Positions 33,938 to 41,893 of a DNA stretch of 48,599 nucleotides are shown in pieces. The translations under genes were made by a program, and so were the position numbers. Position 1 is the stretch's first letter, and every line of letters begins with the position of its first letter. The stretch is taken from assembly GCA_036272325.1 (NCBI GenBank), contig DATAYY010000109.1:1-48599 (forward strand), given 5' to 3'. The notes under the pieces were generated by a model. It was not told the origin of the DNA. It searched no databases and was given only the letters and a program-made list of their open reading frames with translations. The DNA comes from Schlegelella_A sp036272325. Lineage in GTDB: Bacteria > Pseudomonadota > Gammaproteobacteria > Burkholderiales > Burkholderiaceae_C.

Positions 33938-34129
33938 CGTCGCCCCGGGTGTTTCGTTGCGGTCGCGCCAGGACACCGCGAGCCGGGGTGCAATCGGAAA
34001 AGCCCATGATAGCGACGCGGCCGTCCAGCGGCGCTCGGGTCTGCCCGACGCGATCGGGGCGACTTCTCCTACAGCCGCCGTCCGCAGGGCAGGCGACGAT
34101 GGGGCATCCTTTCCGCAGAGGAACACCAG

Positions 34130-34627
34130 ATGCGAACCAACAGAATCATCGCCGCCATCACTTCCGGGTCGCTCTTTCTGGGCAGCGTCGCGGCGTTCGC
34201 GCAGGCCGAGCGCAACCAGGAGCTTCTCGACCAGAGGCAGCGCGACCAGCAGCGCGGCAACGCACCCGAGGGCCGCCCGACAGAGAATCATGGTGGCCGT
34301 GAGGCAGGACCGGCACCGCGCACCCACGGCGACCAGCGCTACGACCCGCGCTACTACCAACGCTACGACAACAAGGACCAGCGGTTCTACCCGGGCGACC
34401 GCGCGGGCGGAGACTGGCAAGGCCGTGGCGCCGGCCCGAACCACGACTGGTACCGCGGCAGCCGCCTGCCGCGCGAGTACAACAGCCGCAATTACGTCGT
34501 CGACGACTGGCGCGCCCACCACCTGAGCCCGCCGCCGAGCGGCTACCACTGGGTGCAGTCGGGCGGCGACTACGTGCTGGCGGCGATCGCGACCGGCGTC
34601 ATCGCGGCGATCCTGCTGAACCAGTAG
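34130..34627 (+). CDS. RcnB-family periplasmic protein
   Basis: A 165-residue exported protein. The signal peptide is followed by a long hydrophilic stretch rich in Arg, Asp, Gln, Gly and Tyr (about 28-105). The C-terminal RcnB domain follows: WYRGSRLPREYNSRNYVVDD, then HHLSPPPSGYHWVQSGGDYV and a final hydrophobic segment IATGVIAAILL. RcnB helps keep nickel and cobalt homeostasis in E. coli; many RcnB-domain proteins have no known role, and no rcnA exporter is nearby. AGAGGAA lies seven bases upstream of the ATG. It is divergent from ligD across 192 bases in which I see no further gene. Confidence 0.85.
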   Translation: MRTNRIIAAITSGSLFLGSVAAFAQAERNQELLDQRQRDQQRGNAPEGRPTENHGGREAGPAPRTHGDQRYDPRYYQRYDNKDQRFYPGDRAGGDWQGRGAGPNHDWYRGSRLPREYNSRNYVVDDWRAHHLSPPPSGYHWVQSGGDYVLAAIATGVIAAILLNQ

Positions 34628-34652
34628 CACCGCGGACGAGAGTCGGATTCGT

Positions 34653-34685
34653 CGAGGATCGCGCGGCGCGTCTGCCCGATCCTCG
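34653..34685. repeat. Inverted repeat downstream of the RcnB-like gene
   Basis: CGAGGATCG (34653-34661) pairs perfectly with 34677-34685 across 15 bases. There is no T-run on either strand. It may be a weak hairpin or transcript-end structure; this is not certain. Confidence 0.35.
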
Positions 34686-34756
34686 CCGGCCCCGGCCGTT
34701 TCAGGCGCGGGCTTCGCGCTGTCGAGGCATCATCGCGGCGCAGGAGAATCGCCGAG

Positions 34757-35134
34757 ATGACCTCAACCCTTCCTGGCCGCGCGTTGCTGGCGGCCTCGCT
34801 TCTCGCCGCCCTGGGCGGCTGCTCGCTGTTCAAGTCCAACGAGCAAGTGCTCGCGACCATCAACCAGCGCGTCATCGGCATGCCGGCGGGCGACTTCTTC
34901 GATCGTTACGGCCGGCCACGCTCTCGCACCGAGATGCTCGACCACTCGACCGAATACGACTGGATCTCGGCGGTACCGTATGCACGGCCTGGGGTCGAAG
35001 GTCTCGACGAGCACGTCTGCAAGCTGCATGTCGCCAGCGATCCGCGCGGTCGGATCAGCCGCGTCGACGTGGTCTACGACGCGCCGGGCCTGAAGAGCGC
35101 GTCACGCTGCGGCGAGATCTTCGCCGAGAAGTGA
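34757..35134 (+). CDS. Small outer-membrane-assembly-like lipoprotein, unknown function
   Basis: A 125-residue predicted lipoprotein with lipobox LGGC (cysteine at about residue 22). The mature part resembles the SmpA/BamE-like small lipoprotein pattern in outline only: VIGMPAGDFFDRYGRPRSR, a WISAVPYARPG stretch, then CKLHVASDPRGRISRVDVVY and a second cysteine near the end. This could form a disulfide-linked two-layer fold. AGGAGA is eight bases before the ATG. It ends 13 bases before the PhzS-like gene on the same strand, so they may share a transcript. The family is not recognised with confidence. Confidence 0.75.
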   Translation: MTSTLPGRALLAASLLAALGGCSLFKSNEQVLATINQRVIGMPAGDFFDRYGRPRSRTEMLDHSTEYDWISAVPYARPGVEGLDEHVCKLHVASDPRGRISRVDVVYDAPGLKSASRCGEIFAEK

Positions 35135-35147
35135 CGCCGTACCAGCG

Positions 35148-36410
35148 ATGAGCGGGGGCGCAAAGCGCGCCGGCGACGATGCGAGCGAAGTCGTCATCGT
35201 CGGCGCCGGCATCGGCGGGCTGACGCTCGCGCTCGCACTGCACCGCGCCGGCATCGCCTGCCGCGTGCACGACGCCGCGGCCGACCTGCAGCCGCTCGGC
35301 GTCGGCATCAACGTGCTGCCGCACGCGACGGCCGTGCTGGCGGAGCTCGGCGTCCTCGCCGCGCTCGAGCGCGTCGGCGTCACCACGCGCGAGGCGGCGT
35401 TCTTCAACCGCTTCGGCCAGCTCGTCTACGTCGAGCCGGCGGGGCGCTGGGCCGGCCACGACACGCCGCAGCTCTCGATCCACCGCGGCGACCTGCAGAG
35501 CGCGCTGCTCGCCGCGGTGCGCGAACGGATCGGCGAAGGCAGCGTCGTCGCCGGCCACGCGTGCGTCGGTGTCGAGCAGGACGATGCACGCGTACGGGTG
35601 CGCTTCCGCGATCCGGCCGGCGCGCCGTTGCCCGATGCGGTCGGCGCAGTCGCGGTCGGCTGCGACGGCATCCATTCGGCGCTGCGCAGGCAGCTCTATC
35701 CGGACGAAGGCGCGCCGCGCTGGTCGGGCGTCAACATGTGGCGCGGCGTGGTCGCGCACGCGCCGTTCCTGAGCGGCGCGACGATGGTCCGCGCCGGCTG
35801 GCTCTCGGTCGGCAAGATGGTGATCTATCCGATCAGGAACGACGTCGATGCCGGTCGGCGCCAGCTCGTCAACTGGGTCGCCGAGCTCGAGTGCGAAGAA
35901 CCGGTGCGGCGCGACTGGAGCGCGCGCGGCAGGCTCGACGACTTCTTCCCGGCGTTCGCCGCGTGGCGGTTCGACTGGCTCGACGTCGCGGCGCTGATTC
36001 GCTCGACCGAGACCGTGCTCGCGTATCCGATGGTCGACCAGGAGCCGCTGCCGCGCTGGAGCTTCGGCCGCGTCACGCTGCTCGGCGACGCCGCGCATCC
36101 GATGGTGCCGCGCGGCTCGAACGGCGCCGGCCAAGCGATCCTCGATGCGGTCTGCCTCGCCGAGCGGATCGCGGCGCGCGGCGTCGGCAGCGAAGCGCTC
36201 GCCGAATACGACCGGATCCGCAACCCGGCCACCGCGCAGGTCGTCCTCGCCAACCGCAGCACGCCGCCCGACGCGATCCTGCGCGAAGTGCACGAGCGCT
36301 CGGGCGACAAGCCGTTCGCGCGCATCGAGGACGTCGTCTCGCGCGAGGAGCTGGCGCGGATCGCCGACCGCTACAAGCAGGTGGCCGGCCTGCGTTCGCC
36401 TCCACCATGA
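35148..36410 (+). CDS. FAD-dependent monooxygenase, PhzS/salicylate-hydroxylase-like
   Basis: Group A flavoprotein monooxygenase, 420 residues. It has the FAD dinucleotide-binding start VVIVGAGIGGLTLALALHRA, the DG motif in VGCDGIHSALRRQLYP, and the GD motif in RVTLLGDAAHPMVPRGSNGA. The run PLGVGINVLPHA, SIHRGDLQ, MWRGVV, YPI..., NWV, and YPMVDQEPLPRW follows the phenazine enzyme PhzS (from memory) more closely than classical salicylate hydroxylase. No phenazine core genes are present, so an aromatic acid is a likelier substrate. It is followed by a Bug receptor and a DUF5996 gene in tight spacing. Confidence 0.88.
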   Translation: MSGGAKRAGDDASEVVIVGAGIGGLTLALALHRAGIACRVHDAAADLQPLGVGINVLPHATAVLAELGVLAALERVGVTTREAAFFNRFGQLVYVEPAGRWAGHDTPQLSIHRGDLQSALLAAVRERIGEGSVVAGHACVGVEQDDARVRVRFRDPAGAPLPDAVGAVAVGCDGIHSALRRQLYPDEGAPRWSGVNMWRGVVAHAPFLSGATMVRAGWLSVGKMVIYPIRNDVDAGRRQLVNWVAELECEEPVRRDWSARGRLDDFFPAFAAWRFDWLDVAALIRSTETVLAYPMVDQEPLPRWSFGRVTLLGDAAHPMVPRGSNGAGQAILDAVCLAERIAARGVGSEALAEYDRIRNPATAQVVLANRSTPPDAILREVHERSGDKPFARIEDVVSREELARIADRYKQVAGLRSPPP

Positions 36411-36457
36411 GCGCGCGCCGTCCGGCCGCCGACGAACAAACGCCACGGGAAAACCGC

Positions 36458-37453
36458 ATGGATGCCGTCCGCTCGCCGCGACGCCGCGGGGTCATCGCCT
36501 CGCTCGCGGCCGGCGTCTTCACCGCCCTCGCGGCGACGCGCGCCTGGGCGCAGCAGGGATGGCCTGGCAAGCCGGTCAAGATCGTCGTCCCGTTCACGCC
36601 CGGGACGGGAATGGACATCCTGGCGCGAACGCTCGCGCCGCACTTCCACGCGGCGTGGGGCGAGGCGGTCGTCATCGACAACCGGCCCGGCGCGTCGGGC
36701 AATCTCGGCGCCGGCCTGGTCGCGAAGGCTCCGCCCGACGGGCTGACACTGCTGATGGGCGTCAACACCCTGATCATCAACCCGGCGCTGTACGCGAACA
36801 TGACGTACGACCCGCTCAAGGACCTCGCGCCGATCGGCCTCTGCGCGACCGGCTCGTTCCTGCTCGTCGCCAGCGCCGCATCGAAGCTGCACTCGGTCGA
36901 CGAGCTCGTCCGCGCGGCACGGGCGCACCCGGGCAAGCTCGACTACGCCTCGCCTGGGATCGCGACGCCGCACCACATGGCGATGGAGCTGTTCAAGTTG
37001 CAGGCCAAGGTCTCGATCACGCACATTCCTTTCTCCGGCACCGCCGGCGCGGTCAGCGCGGTGCTGTCGGGCGACGTGCCGCTGATGTTCCTACCGGTGC
37101 ATGTCGCGATGGCGCAGGTCAGGAGCGGCCGGCTGGTGGTGCTCGCCGCTGCCGGCGAGCATCGCTCGACGCTGGCCCCCGACGTGCCGACGCTCGCCGA
37201 GCTCGGCTACCCCGGCATCCAGGCCGAGCTGTGGTACGGCATGCTGGCGCCGGCGCAAACGCCGCGCGAGATCATCGTCCGCGTCCATGACGACATGGCG
37301 AAGGCGCTCGCGCTGCCCGAGGTGCGCAGCGCGCTCGCCGCACAAGGGATGGAGGTCGCGCCGAGCTCGCCCGAGGACATGGCCGCGCTGATGCGGCGCG
37401 ACGCCGCGCGCTGGGCGGCGGTCGTCCAACGCGCCGGCATCAAGGCCGAATGA
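36458..37453 (+). CDS. Bug/TctC-family periplasmic solute receptor
   Basis: Tripartite tricarboxylate-type binding protein, 331 residues. The twin-arginine-like signal RSPRRRGVIASLAAG ends near AWAQ. Family segments are KPVKIVVPFTPGTGMDILAR, VVIDNRPGASGNLGAGLVAK, and PDVPTLAELGYPGIQAELW. No TctA/TctB membrane subunits are nearby, which is common for Bug proteins in Bordetella and Cupriavidus relatives. The start at 36458 gives a normal signal peptide. An in-frame ATG at 36407 overlaps the monooxygenase stop as ATGA, and would add 17 residues and couple translation; both are possible. A carboxylate ligand is expected from the family. Confidence 0.9.
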   Translation: MDAVRSPRRRGVIASLAAGVFTALAATRAWAQQGWPGKPVKIVVPFTPGTGMDILARTLAPHFHAAWGEAVVIDNRPGASGNLGAGLVAKAPPDGLTLLMGVNTLIINPALYANMTYDPLKDLAPIGLCATGSFLLVASAASKLHSVDELVRAARAHPGKLDYASPGIATPHHMAMELFKLQAKVSITHIPFSGTAGAVSAVLSGDVPLMFLPVHVAMAQVRSGRLVVLAAAGEHRSTLAPDVPTLAELGYPGIQAELWYGMLAPAQTPREIIVRVHDDMAKALALPEVRSALAAQGMEVAPSSPEDMAALMRRDAARWAAVVQRAGIKAE

Positions 37454-38415
37454 CCGATCATCGTCGCGCGATGAGCAATTCCGACACCGACTCCTGGCCG
37501 CCGCTGCCCTACGACGCCTGGCGCGCGACGGCGACGACGCTGCACCGCTGGACCCAGATCGTCGGCAAGGTGCGGCTCGCGCTCACGCCATGGCTCAACC
37601 ACGGCTGGCACGTCCCGCTCTACGTCGGCGCGCGCGGGCTCGGCACCTCGCTGATCCATGCCGGCGCGACGACGCTCGAGATCGACTTCGATTTCGTCGA
37701 CCATCGGCTCGTTGTCACGACTGCCGGCGGGCGGCGCGGCTTCGCCCTGGCGCCGATGTCGGTCGCGACGTTCTATCGCCGCCTGATGGCCGAGCTTGCG
37801 GCGGCCGGGATCGAGGTCGCGATCGACGTCCACCCGAACGAGATCGCCGACCCGATCGCGTTTCCCGACGACGAGACGCACGCCGCCTACGACGCCCCCG
37901 CAGTCGAGCGCGTCTGGCGCGCGCTCGTCTCGGTCGACCGCGTCCTGCACATCTTTCGCACCTCGTTCCTCGGCAAGACGAGCCCGGTCCACTTCTTCTG
38001 GGGCGCCTTCGATCTCGCGGTGACGCGCTTCTCGGGCCGGCCCGCGCCTCTGCATCCTGGCGGCATTCCCGGCCTGCCCGATGCGGTGACGCGGGAAGCC
38101 TATTCGCACGAGGTGAGCAGCGCCGGCTTCTGGCCCGGTAACGACGCCTCGCCGGAAGCCGCTTTCTATTCGTACGCGTATCCGATGCCGCCCGGGTTCG
38201 CGGCGGCGCCGATCGCGCCCGAAGGTGCCGTGTGGTCCGAAGCGATGGGCGAATGGCTGCTGCCATACGAGCGCGTTCGCAGCGCCGCCGATCCCGAGAG
38301 CGTCGCGCTGCGCTTCCTCGAATCGACTTTCCGCGCTGCTGCCACGCTCGCACGCTGGGACCCGGCTCTCGAGTGCGCGATTGGCGTGCCGCGGCGGCCG
38401 CGGCCGGTCGGCTGA
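37450..38415 (+). CDS. DUF5996 family protein
   Basis: A 321-residue soluble protein matching the DUF5996 pattern from memory: WPPLPYDAWRATATTLHRW, TQIVGKVRLALTPWLNHGWH, then LEIDFDFVDHRLVV. Further on are HFFWGAFDLAVTRFSGR, HEVSSAGFWPG and FYSYAYPMPPGF. No catalytic role is established for the family. Its ATG overlaps the Bug-receptor stop (ATGA), so the two are translationally coupled. An inner start at 37471 is also possible. The next gene is convergent. Confidence 0.85.
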   Translation: MTDHRRAMSNSDTDSWPPLPYDAWRATATTLHRWTQIVGKVRLALTPWLNHGWHVPLYVGARGLGTSLIHAGATTLEIDFDFVDHRLVVTTAGGRRGFALAPMSVATFYRRLMAELAAAGIEVAIDVHPNEIADPIAFPDDETHAAYDAPAVERVWRALVSVDRVLHIFRTSFLGKTSPVHFFWGAFDLAVTRFSGRPAPLHPGGIPGLPDAVTREAYSHEVSSAGFWPGNDASPEAAFYSYAYPMPPGFAAAPIAPEGAVWSEAMGEWLLPYERVRSAADPESVALRFLESTFRAAATLARWDPALECAIGVPRRPRPVG

Positions 38416-38446
38416 ACGTTGCGCCGGTGCGCCGGCCGCTCAAGGC

Positions 38447-39952
38447 TCAGCGCCAGTAGGGTTCGGCGGCAACGACGTCGCGCAAGCGCTTGCCACAGCG
38501 CTCGATCGCGCGCGGCTGCTGCGCCTGCAGCCAGCCGACATTGAACCAGGCCCGCGCATCACCGGCGTCGACCGCCTCGCGCGCCAGCCGGCCGGCGACG
38601 ACGAGGTCAACGTAGCGGCCCAACGCGTCCTGGGCCGGCCCGAGCGCGCGCGCGAAGCGCTCGACGTGCGAAGCCTTGTAGAGCGGCGCGACCAACTCGC
38701 CGAGATAGCGGAGCCTCTTCAGGCGCTTGCGAGCGCGATGGCGGCGCATTTCATCGAGCTTGGCGAATCGCTTCGCGTCGCGACGGAGCTGCTCGTGCAG
38801 GCGGCCGAGGTGACGCGCGACGACGACCGAGGGCGCCTCGGTGCCGACCTGCGGACTGCCGGCGCCTGCACCGTCGACCTCCGGCTCGAGAAGGAAGGCG
38901 AGCAGATCGAGCAGGGCGTGCTGGAACGCCGGTGCGCGGACGATCGCGTCCGGATCGGCATCGGCATCGCGGCCGAAGCCGCCGAGCGCTGGAGCGGGGG
39001 ACCCGGCAGCGGCGAGCCTTGCTTGCATCGACGCCGCGACGCTGCGCCGGTCGCGCCATGCGCCAAGCGCACGGAACGCATCCGCGCAGGCCGCCTCCCA
39101 GCCGTCGCCGAGCGTGCCGCGCCAGTCGGCGAGCTCGCGCGCCGCCGTGCGCAGCCGACGCAGGCCCACGCGCAGCTGGTGAACGACCTCGTCATCGGCG
39201 TCGCCCGCGGCGACGACGCTGGCGTTGGCGAGCACCTGGTCGACGCAGCTGCGCAGCAAGGCGCGAAAGATCGCCGGGCCGCGGGCGTCGGCGGCGAAGC
39301 GCGCTGGCGCTGCCTTGACCGCATGCGCAGCGCCGCCGTCGTCGGCGAGCGCTGCGCCGCGCATCGCCTTGGTCGCCGTGCTGAGCCACATCGCGTGGAC
39401 GTCGACGTTGGCGCGGCCGACGGCGACCAGCGCGCCGACGCTGCCGCGCTTGAGCTCGACCTCGACCTCGCAGATCGGCAGCGACCGGTCGCCGGCAAGG
39501 ATGAGCCCCCGATCGAGCGAGACCTCGAGCTCGGCGCCCAGCGTCTCGATGGTGAGAGCGCAACGGCGGACGGCCGTCGTGTGGACGAGCGCGAGCGCGA
39601 CGGGCGGGCGGCCGCCAGCAACGAGCGCGGCGTCGAGCAAGAGCCCGGCCGTGCTGCCGGCGTGCAGGCCGAGCTCGGGCGCCGGCGCATCGCCGCTCCA
39701 GCTACCCGGTCGCGGCACCGTCTCCTCGAGTCGTTCGGCGGGATTTTTGCCGGCCGCTTTCACGGTCTGCTCCCAACCCGCGGCGCTGCGCCTCAGGCGA
39801 AGCGAGAGCCCGGCCCGCGCGAGGCGGCGGTCGGCACTGTCCCAATAGCGCGACTCGAGCACAGCGGTCGTCGCGCCGCGTGCCCGCAGCGCTGCATCGA
39901 CAGCGGCGGCAGCGTCGTCGGCGAGGCCGAACTTGAGCTCGATCTCCTGCAT
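38447..39952 (-). CDS. CYTH-CHAD domain protein (inorganic triphosphatase-like)
   Basis: A 501-residue two-domain protein. The CYTH triphosphate tunnel domain (about 1-200) opens with the ExExK motif, EIELK at residues 3-7. It continues with the characteristic basic and acidic strands (YWDSADRRLARAGLSLRLR, EVEVELKRG). The CHAD domain (about 225-500) is helical and rich in His and Arg, with EVVHQLRVGLRRLRTAARE and RHRARKRLKRLRYLGEL. CHAD domains are known to bind polyphosphate, and the CYTH domain of E. coli YgiF hydrolyses triphosphate. It starts five bases after a tiny ORF on the same strand and is convergent with the DUF5996 gene. Confidence 0.92.
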   Translation of the reverse strand: MQEIELKFGLADDAAAAVDAALRARGATTAVLESRYWDSADRRLARAGLSLRLRRSAAGWEQTVKAAGKNPAERLEETVPRPGSWSGDAPAPELGLHAGSTAGLLLDAALVAGGRPPVALALVHTTAVRRCALTIETLGAELEVSLDRGLILAGDRSLPICEVEVELKRGSVGALVAVGRANVDVHAMWLSTATKAMRGAALADDGGAAHAVKAAPARFAADARGPAIFRALLRSCVDQVLANASVVAAGDADDEVVHQLRVGLRRLRTAARELADWRGTLGDGWEAACADAFRALGAWRDRRSVAASMQARLAAAGSPAPALGGFGRDADADPDAIVRAPAFQHALLDLLAFLLEPEVDGAGAGSPQVGTEAPSVVVARHLGRLHEQLRRDAKRFAKLDEMRRHRARKRLKRLRYLGELVAPLYKASHVERFARALGPAQDALGRYVDLVVAGRLAREAVDAGDARAWFNVGWLQAQQPRAIERCGKRLRDVVAAEPYWR

Positions 39953-39956
39953 TGCG

Positions 39957-40088
39957 CTAGGGCACCGGCTGCCGGCTCAGGACATCGACGCGGCAGACGG
40001 TGAATCCCATCCACACGCGGAACTTGCGGCGGCAGCTCCAGGCCGCGACGACGACGTCGTGGTGGCAAAAAGCGATGGCGTCCTGCAT
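39957..40088 (-). CDS. Tiny ORF (43 aa) directly upstream of the CYTH-CHAD gene
   Basis: A 43-residue frame with a strong ribosome-binding site (GAGGAG six bases before the ATG). Its TAG stop lies four bases before the CYTH-CHAD start. The peptide has three cysteines (8, 19, 32), HH, and a basic-aromatic centre (RRKFRVWMGF). No known family was recognised. The strong start signal and tight spacing support translation, perhaps as a leader that couples to the downstream gene. It could also be chance in GC-rich DNA. Confidence 0.45.
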   Translation of the reverse strand: MQDAIAFCHHDVVVAAWSCRRKFRVWMGFTVCRVDVLSRQPVP

Positions 40089-40232
40089 GGCGGCTCCTCG
40101 CCCGCGCAATGCGCGTCGCCCCGAGTCTAGGATGCCGCCGGCCCCGGGCACAGTGGGCTTGGCGACAGTCCCGATGGCGCCCCTTCCGGCGGGCGGCCAG
40201 AATGCCTCGACCAGAACCACCAGGAGACAAGC

Positions 40233-41255
40233 ATGGCGATGACGCGACGCGAGTGGATCGGCAAGGTGGCGGCGGCGACCGCACTGCCGATGGCCACCGG
40301 CGCCTGGGCACAGGAAGGAACGCTGAAGATCTCGCACCAGTTCCCCGGCGGCACGATCAACGAGGGTGACTTTCGCGACCGCCTCTGCCGGCGCTTCGCG
40401 GCCGAGATCGAGAAGCGCAGCAACGGCGCGCTGAAGGCTGCCGTCTATCCCGGCTCGTCGCTGATGAAGACGAACGCCCAGTTCTCTGCGATGAGGAAGG
40501 GCGCGCTCGACATCAGCCTGTACCCGCTGTCGTACGCCGGCGGCGAGGTTCCCGAGACCAACATCGGCCTGATGCCGGCGCTGGTGCCGAGCTACGAGGT
40601 CGGAGCGGCGTGGAAGACGAGCGACGTCGGCAAGATGCTCGCGAAGACGCTCGACGAGAAGGGCATCGTCGTCCTCAGCTGGATCTGGCAGGCCGGCGGC
40701 GTCGCCAGCCGCGCGACGCCGCTGGTGCAGCCCGAAGACGCCAAGGGGCTCAAGGTGCGCGGCGGCAGCCGCGAGATGGACATGATGCTGAAGGCCGCGG
40801 GCGCCTCGGTGATCTCGCTGCCCTCGAACGAGATCTACGCCGCGATGCAGACCGGCGCGATGGATGCCGCGATGACGTCGTCGACGAGCTTCATCTCGTT
40901 CAAGCTCGAGGAGATCGCCAAGCATCTGACGAGCGGCCGCAACAAGGCGTACTGGTTCATGTTCGAGCCGCTGCTGATGTCGAAGGACATCTTCGCCAAG
41001 CTGCCCAAGCCCCAGCAGGACATCATCATGGCGGTCGGCGCCGAGCAGGAGAAGTTCGCGACCGACGCGGCGCGCGCCGACGACAAGATCGCCGCCGACG
41101 TCTACGCCAAAGCAGGCGCGAAGGTGTGGGACCTCGACGAGGCGACGGTGCGCAAGTGGCAGGCGATCGCGCGCGACACGGCATGGAAGGACTACGGCGC
41201 GCGCGGCGAGACGGAGGCCGCGCTGCTGAAGGCGGCGCAGAAGCTGATCGCGTGA
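40233..41255 (+). CDS. dctP: TRAP transporter periplasmic receptor (DctP family)
   Basis: Substrate-binding subunit of a TRAP transporter, 340 residues. The signal TRREWIGKVAAATALPM has a twin-arginine look and ends near GAWAQ. The mature part starts LKISHQFPGGT. It carries the family features VYPGSSLMKTNAQFSAMRKG, then KGLKVRGGSREMDMMLKAAG and the substrate-arginine region. AGGAGA lies six bases upstream of the ATG. It heads a tightly overlapped operon with the two membrane subunits, so the system is complete. The ligand is probably a carboxylate, as in most DctP proteins; it cannot be fixed from the sequence. Confidence 0.92.
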   Translation: MAMTRREWIGKVAAATALPMATGAWAQEGTLKISHQFPGGTINEGDFRDRLCRRFAAEIEKRSNGALKAAVYPGSSLMKTNAQFSAMRKGALDISLYPLSYAGGEVPETNIGLMPALVPSYEVGAAWKTSDVGKMLAKTLDEKGIVVLSWIWQAGGVASRATPLVQPEDAKGLKVRGGSREMDMMLKAAGASVISLPSNEIYAAMQTGAMDAAMTSSTSFISFKLEEIAKHLTSGRNKAYWFMFEPLLMSKDIFAKLPKPQQDIIMAVGAEQEKFATDAARADDKIAADVYAKAGAKVWDLDEATVRKWQAIARDTAWKDYGARGETEAALLKAAQKLIA

Positions 41256-41893
41256 GCGAGGGCGCGCGCGCCGCGCCGCCGCACCGCGCCGCCGACGCCG
41301 CGCTGGTGGCGAGCGGCGCGAGCATGCCACCCGCCGCCGATGAGGACGACCGCGGCGACCCCCATATCGACCCGGCGACGCCGCGCGTGCTGATGCCAGT
41401 CGCGCGGGCGCTTGCACTTGTCAATCGGGCGATGGTCGCGATCGGTATGCTGGCGCTGCTCGCGGCGTCGATCGTCCTCACGTCGAGCGTCGTCACGCGC
41501 TACCTGTTCAAGGCGTCGACCGACTGGCAGGACGAGACCGCGGTCTTTCTTCTCGTGGGCGCGACCTTCCTGTGCGGCGCGTTCGTGCAGTCGATCCGCG
41601 GCCACGTCGGCATCGAGGCGGTATCGACGTTGCTCTCGAGGAGAGTCGATGCGATGCGGCGCGTCGCCGTCGATGCGCTCTGCCTTGCGTTCTGCGCCCT
41701 CTTCGCCTGGAAGTCGTGGACGCTGTTGCACGAGGCCTGGGTCGACCAGCAGACGACGTCGTCGTCGTGGGCCCCGCCACTCTGGATCCCTTACTCGCTG
41801 ATGGCGATCGGGATGACGCTGCTGACGCTGCAGCTGCTCGTCCACCTCGTCGCCAGCGTCCACCGCGCCACCGCGATCGCCGAAAGCAGTTGA
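41252..41893 (+). CDS. dctQ: TRAP transporter small membrane subunit (DctQ family)
   Basis: Four-helix small subunit of the TRAP transporter. Taking the GTG at 41252, which overlaps the dctP stop as GTGA, it has 213 residues with a ~50-residue hydrophilic N-terminus. An ATG at 41324 would give about 189 residues and is also reasonable. The helices run from ALVNRAMVAIGMLALLAASI to the last at LMAIGMTLLTLQLLVHLV. The family segment TDWQDETAVFLLVGATFLCG, then QSIRGHVGIEAV, is clear. It pairs with the large subunit, whose ATG shares a base with this gene's TGA. Confidence 0.88.
   Translation: MSEGARAAPPHRAADAALVASGASMPPAADEDDRGDPHIDPATPRVLMPVARALALVNRAMVAIGMLALLAASIVLTSSVVTRYLFKASTDWQDETAVFLLVGATFLCGAFVQSIRGHVGIEAVSTLLSRRVDAMRRVAVDALCLAFCALFAWKSWTLLHEAWVDQQTTSSSWAPPLWIPYSLMAIGMTLLTLQLLVHLVASVHRATAIAESS

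Noticed and set aside
31229..34009. 926-codon open frame on the plus strand opposite ku and ligD
   Set aside because: Antisense to two certain genes, Arg/Ala-rich, with no recognisable domain.
34653..34685. Intrinsic terminator after the RcnB-like gene
   Set aside because: The stem is perfect but the loop is 15 bases and no T-run follows on either strand; kept only as an inverted repeat.
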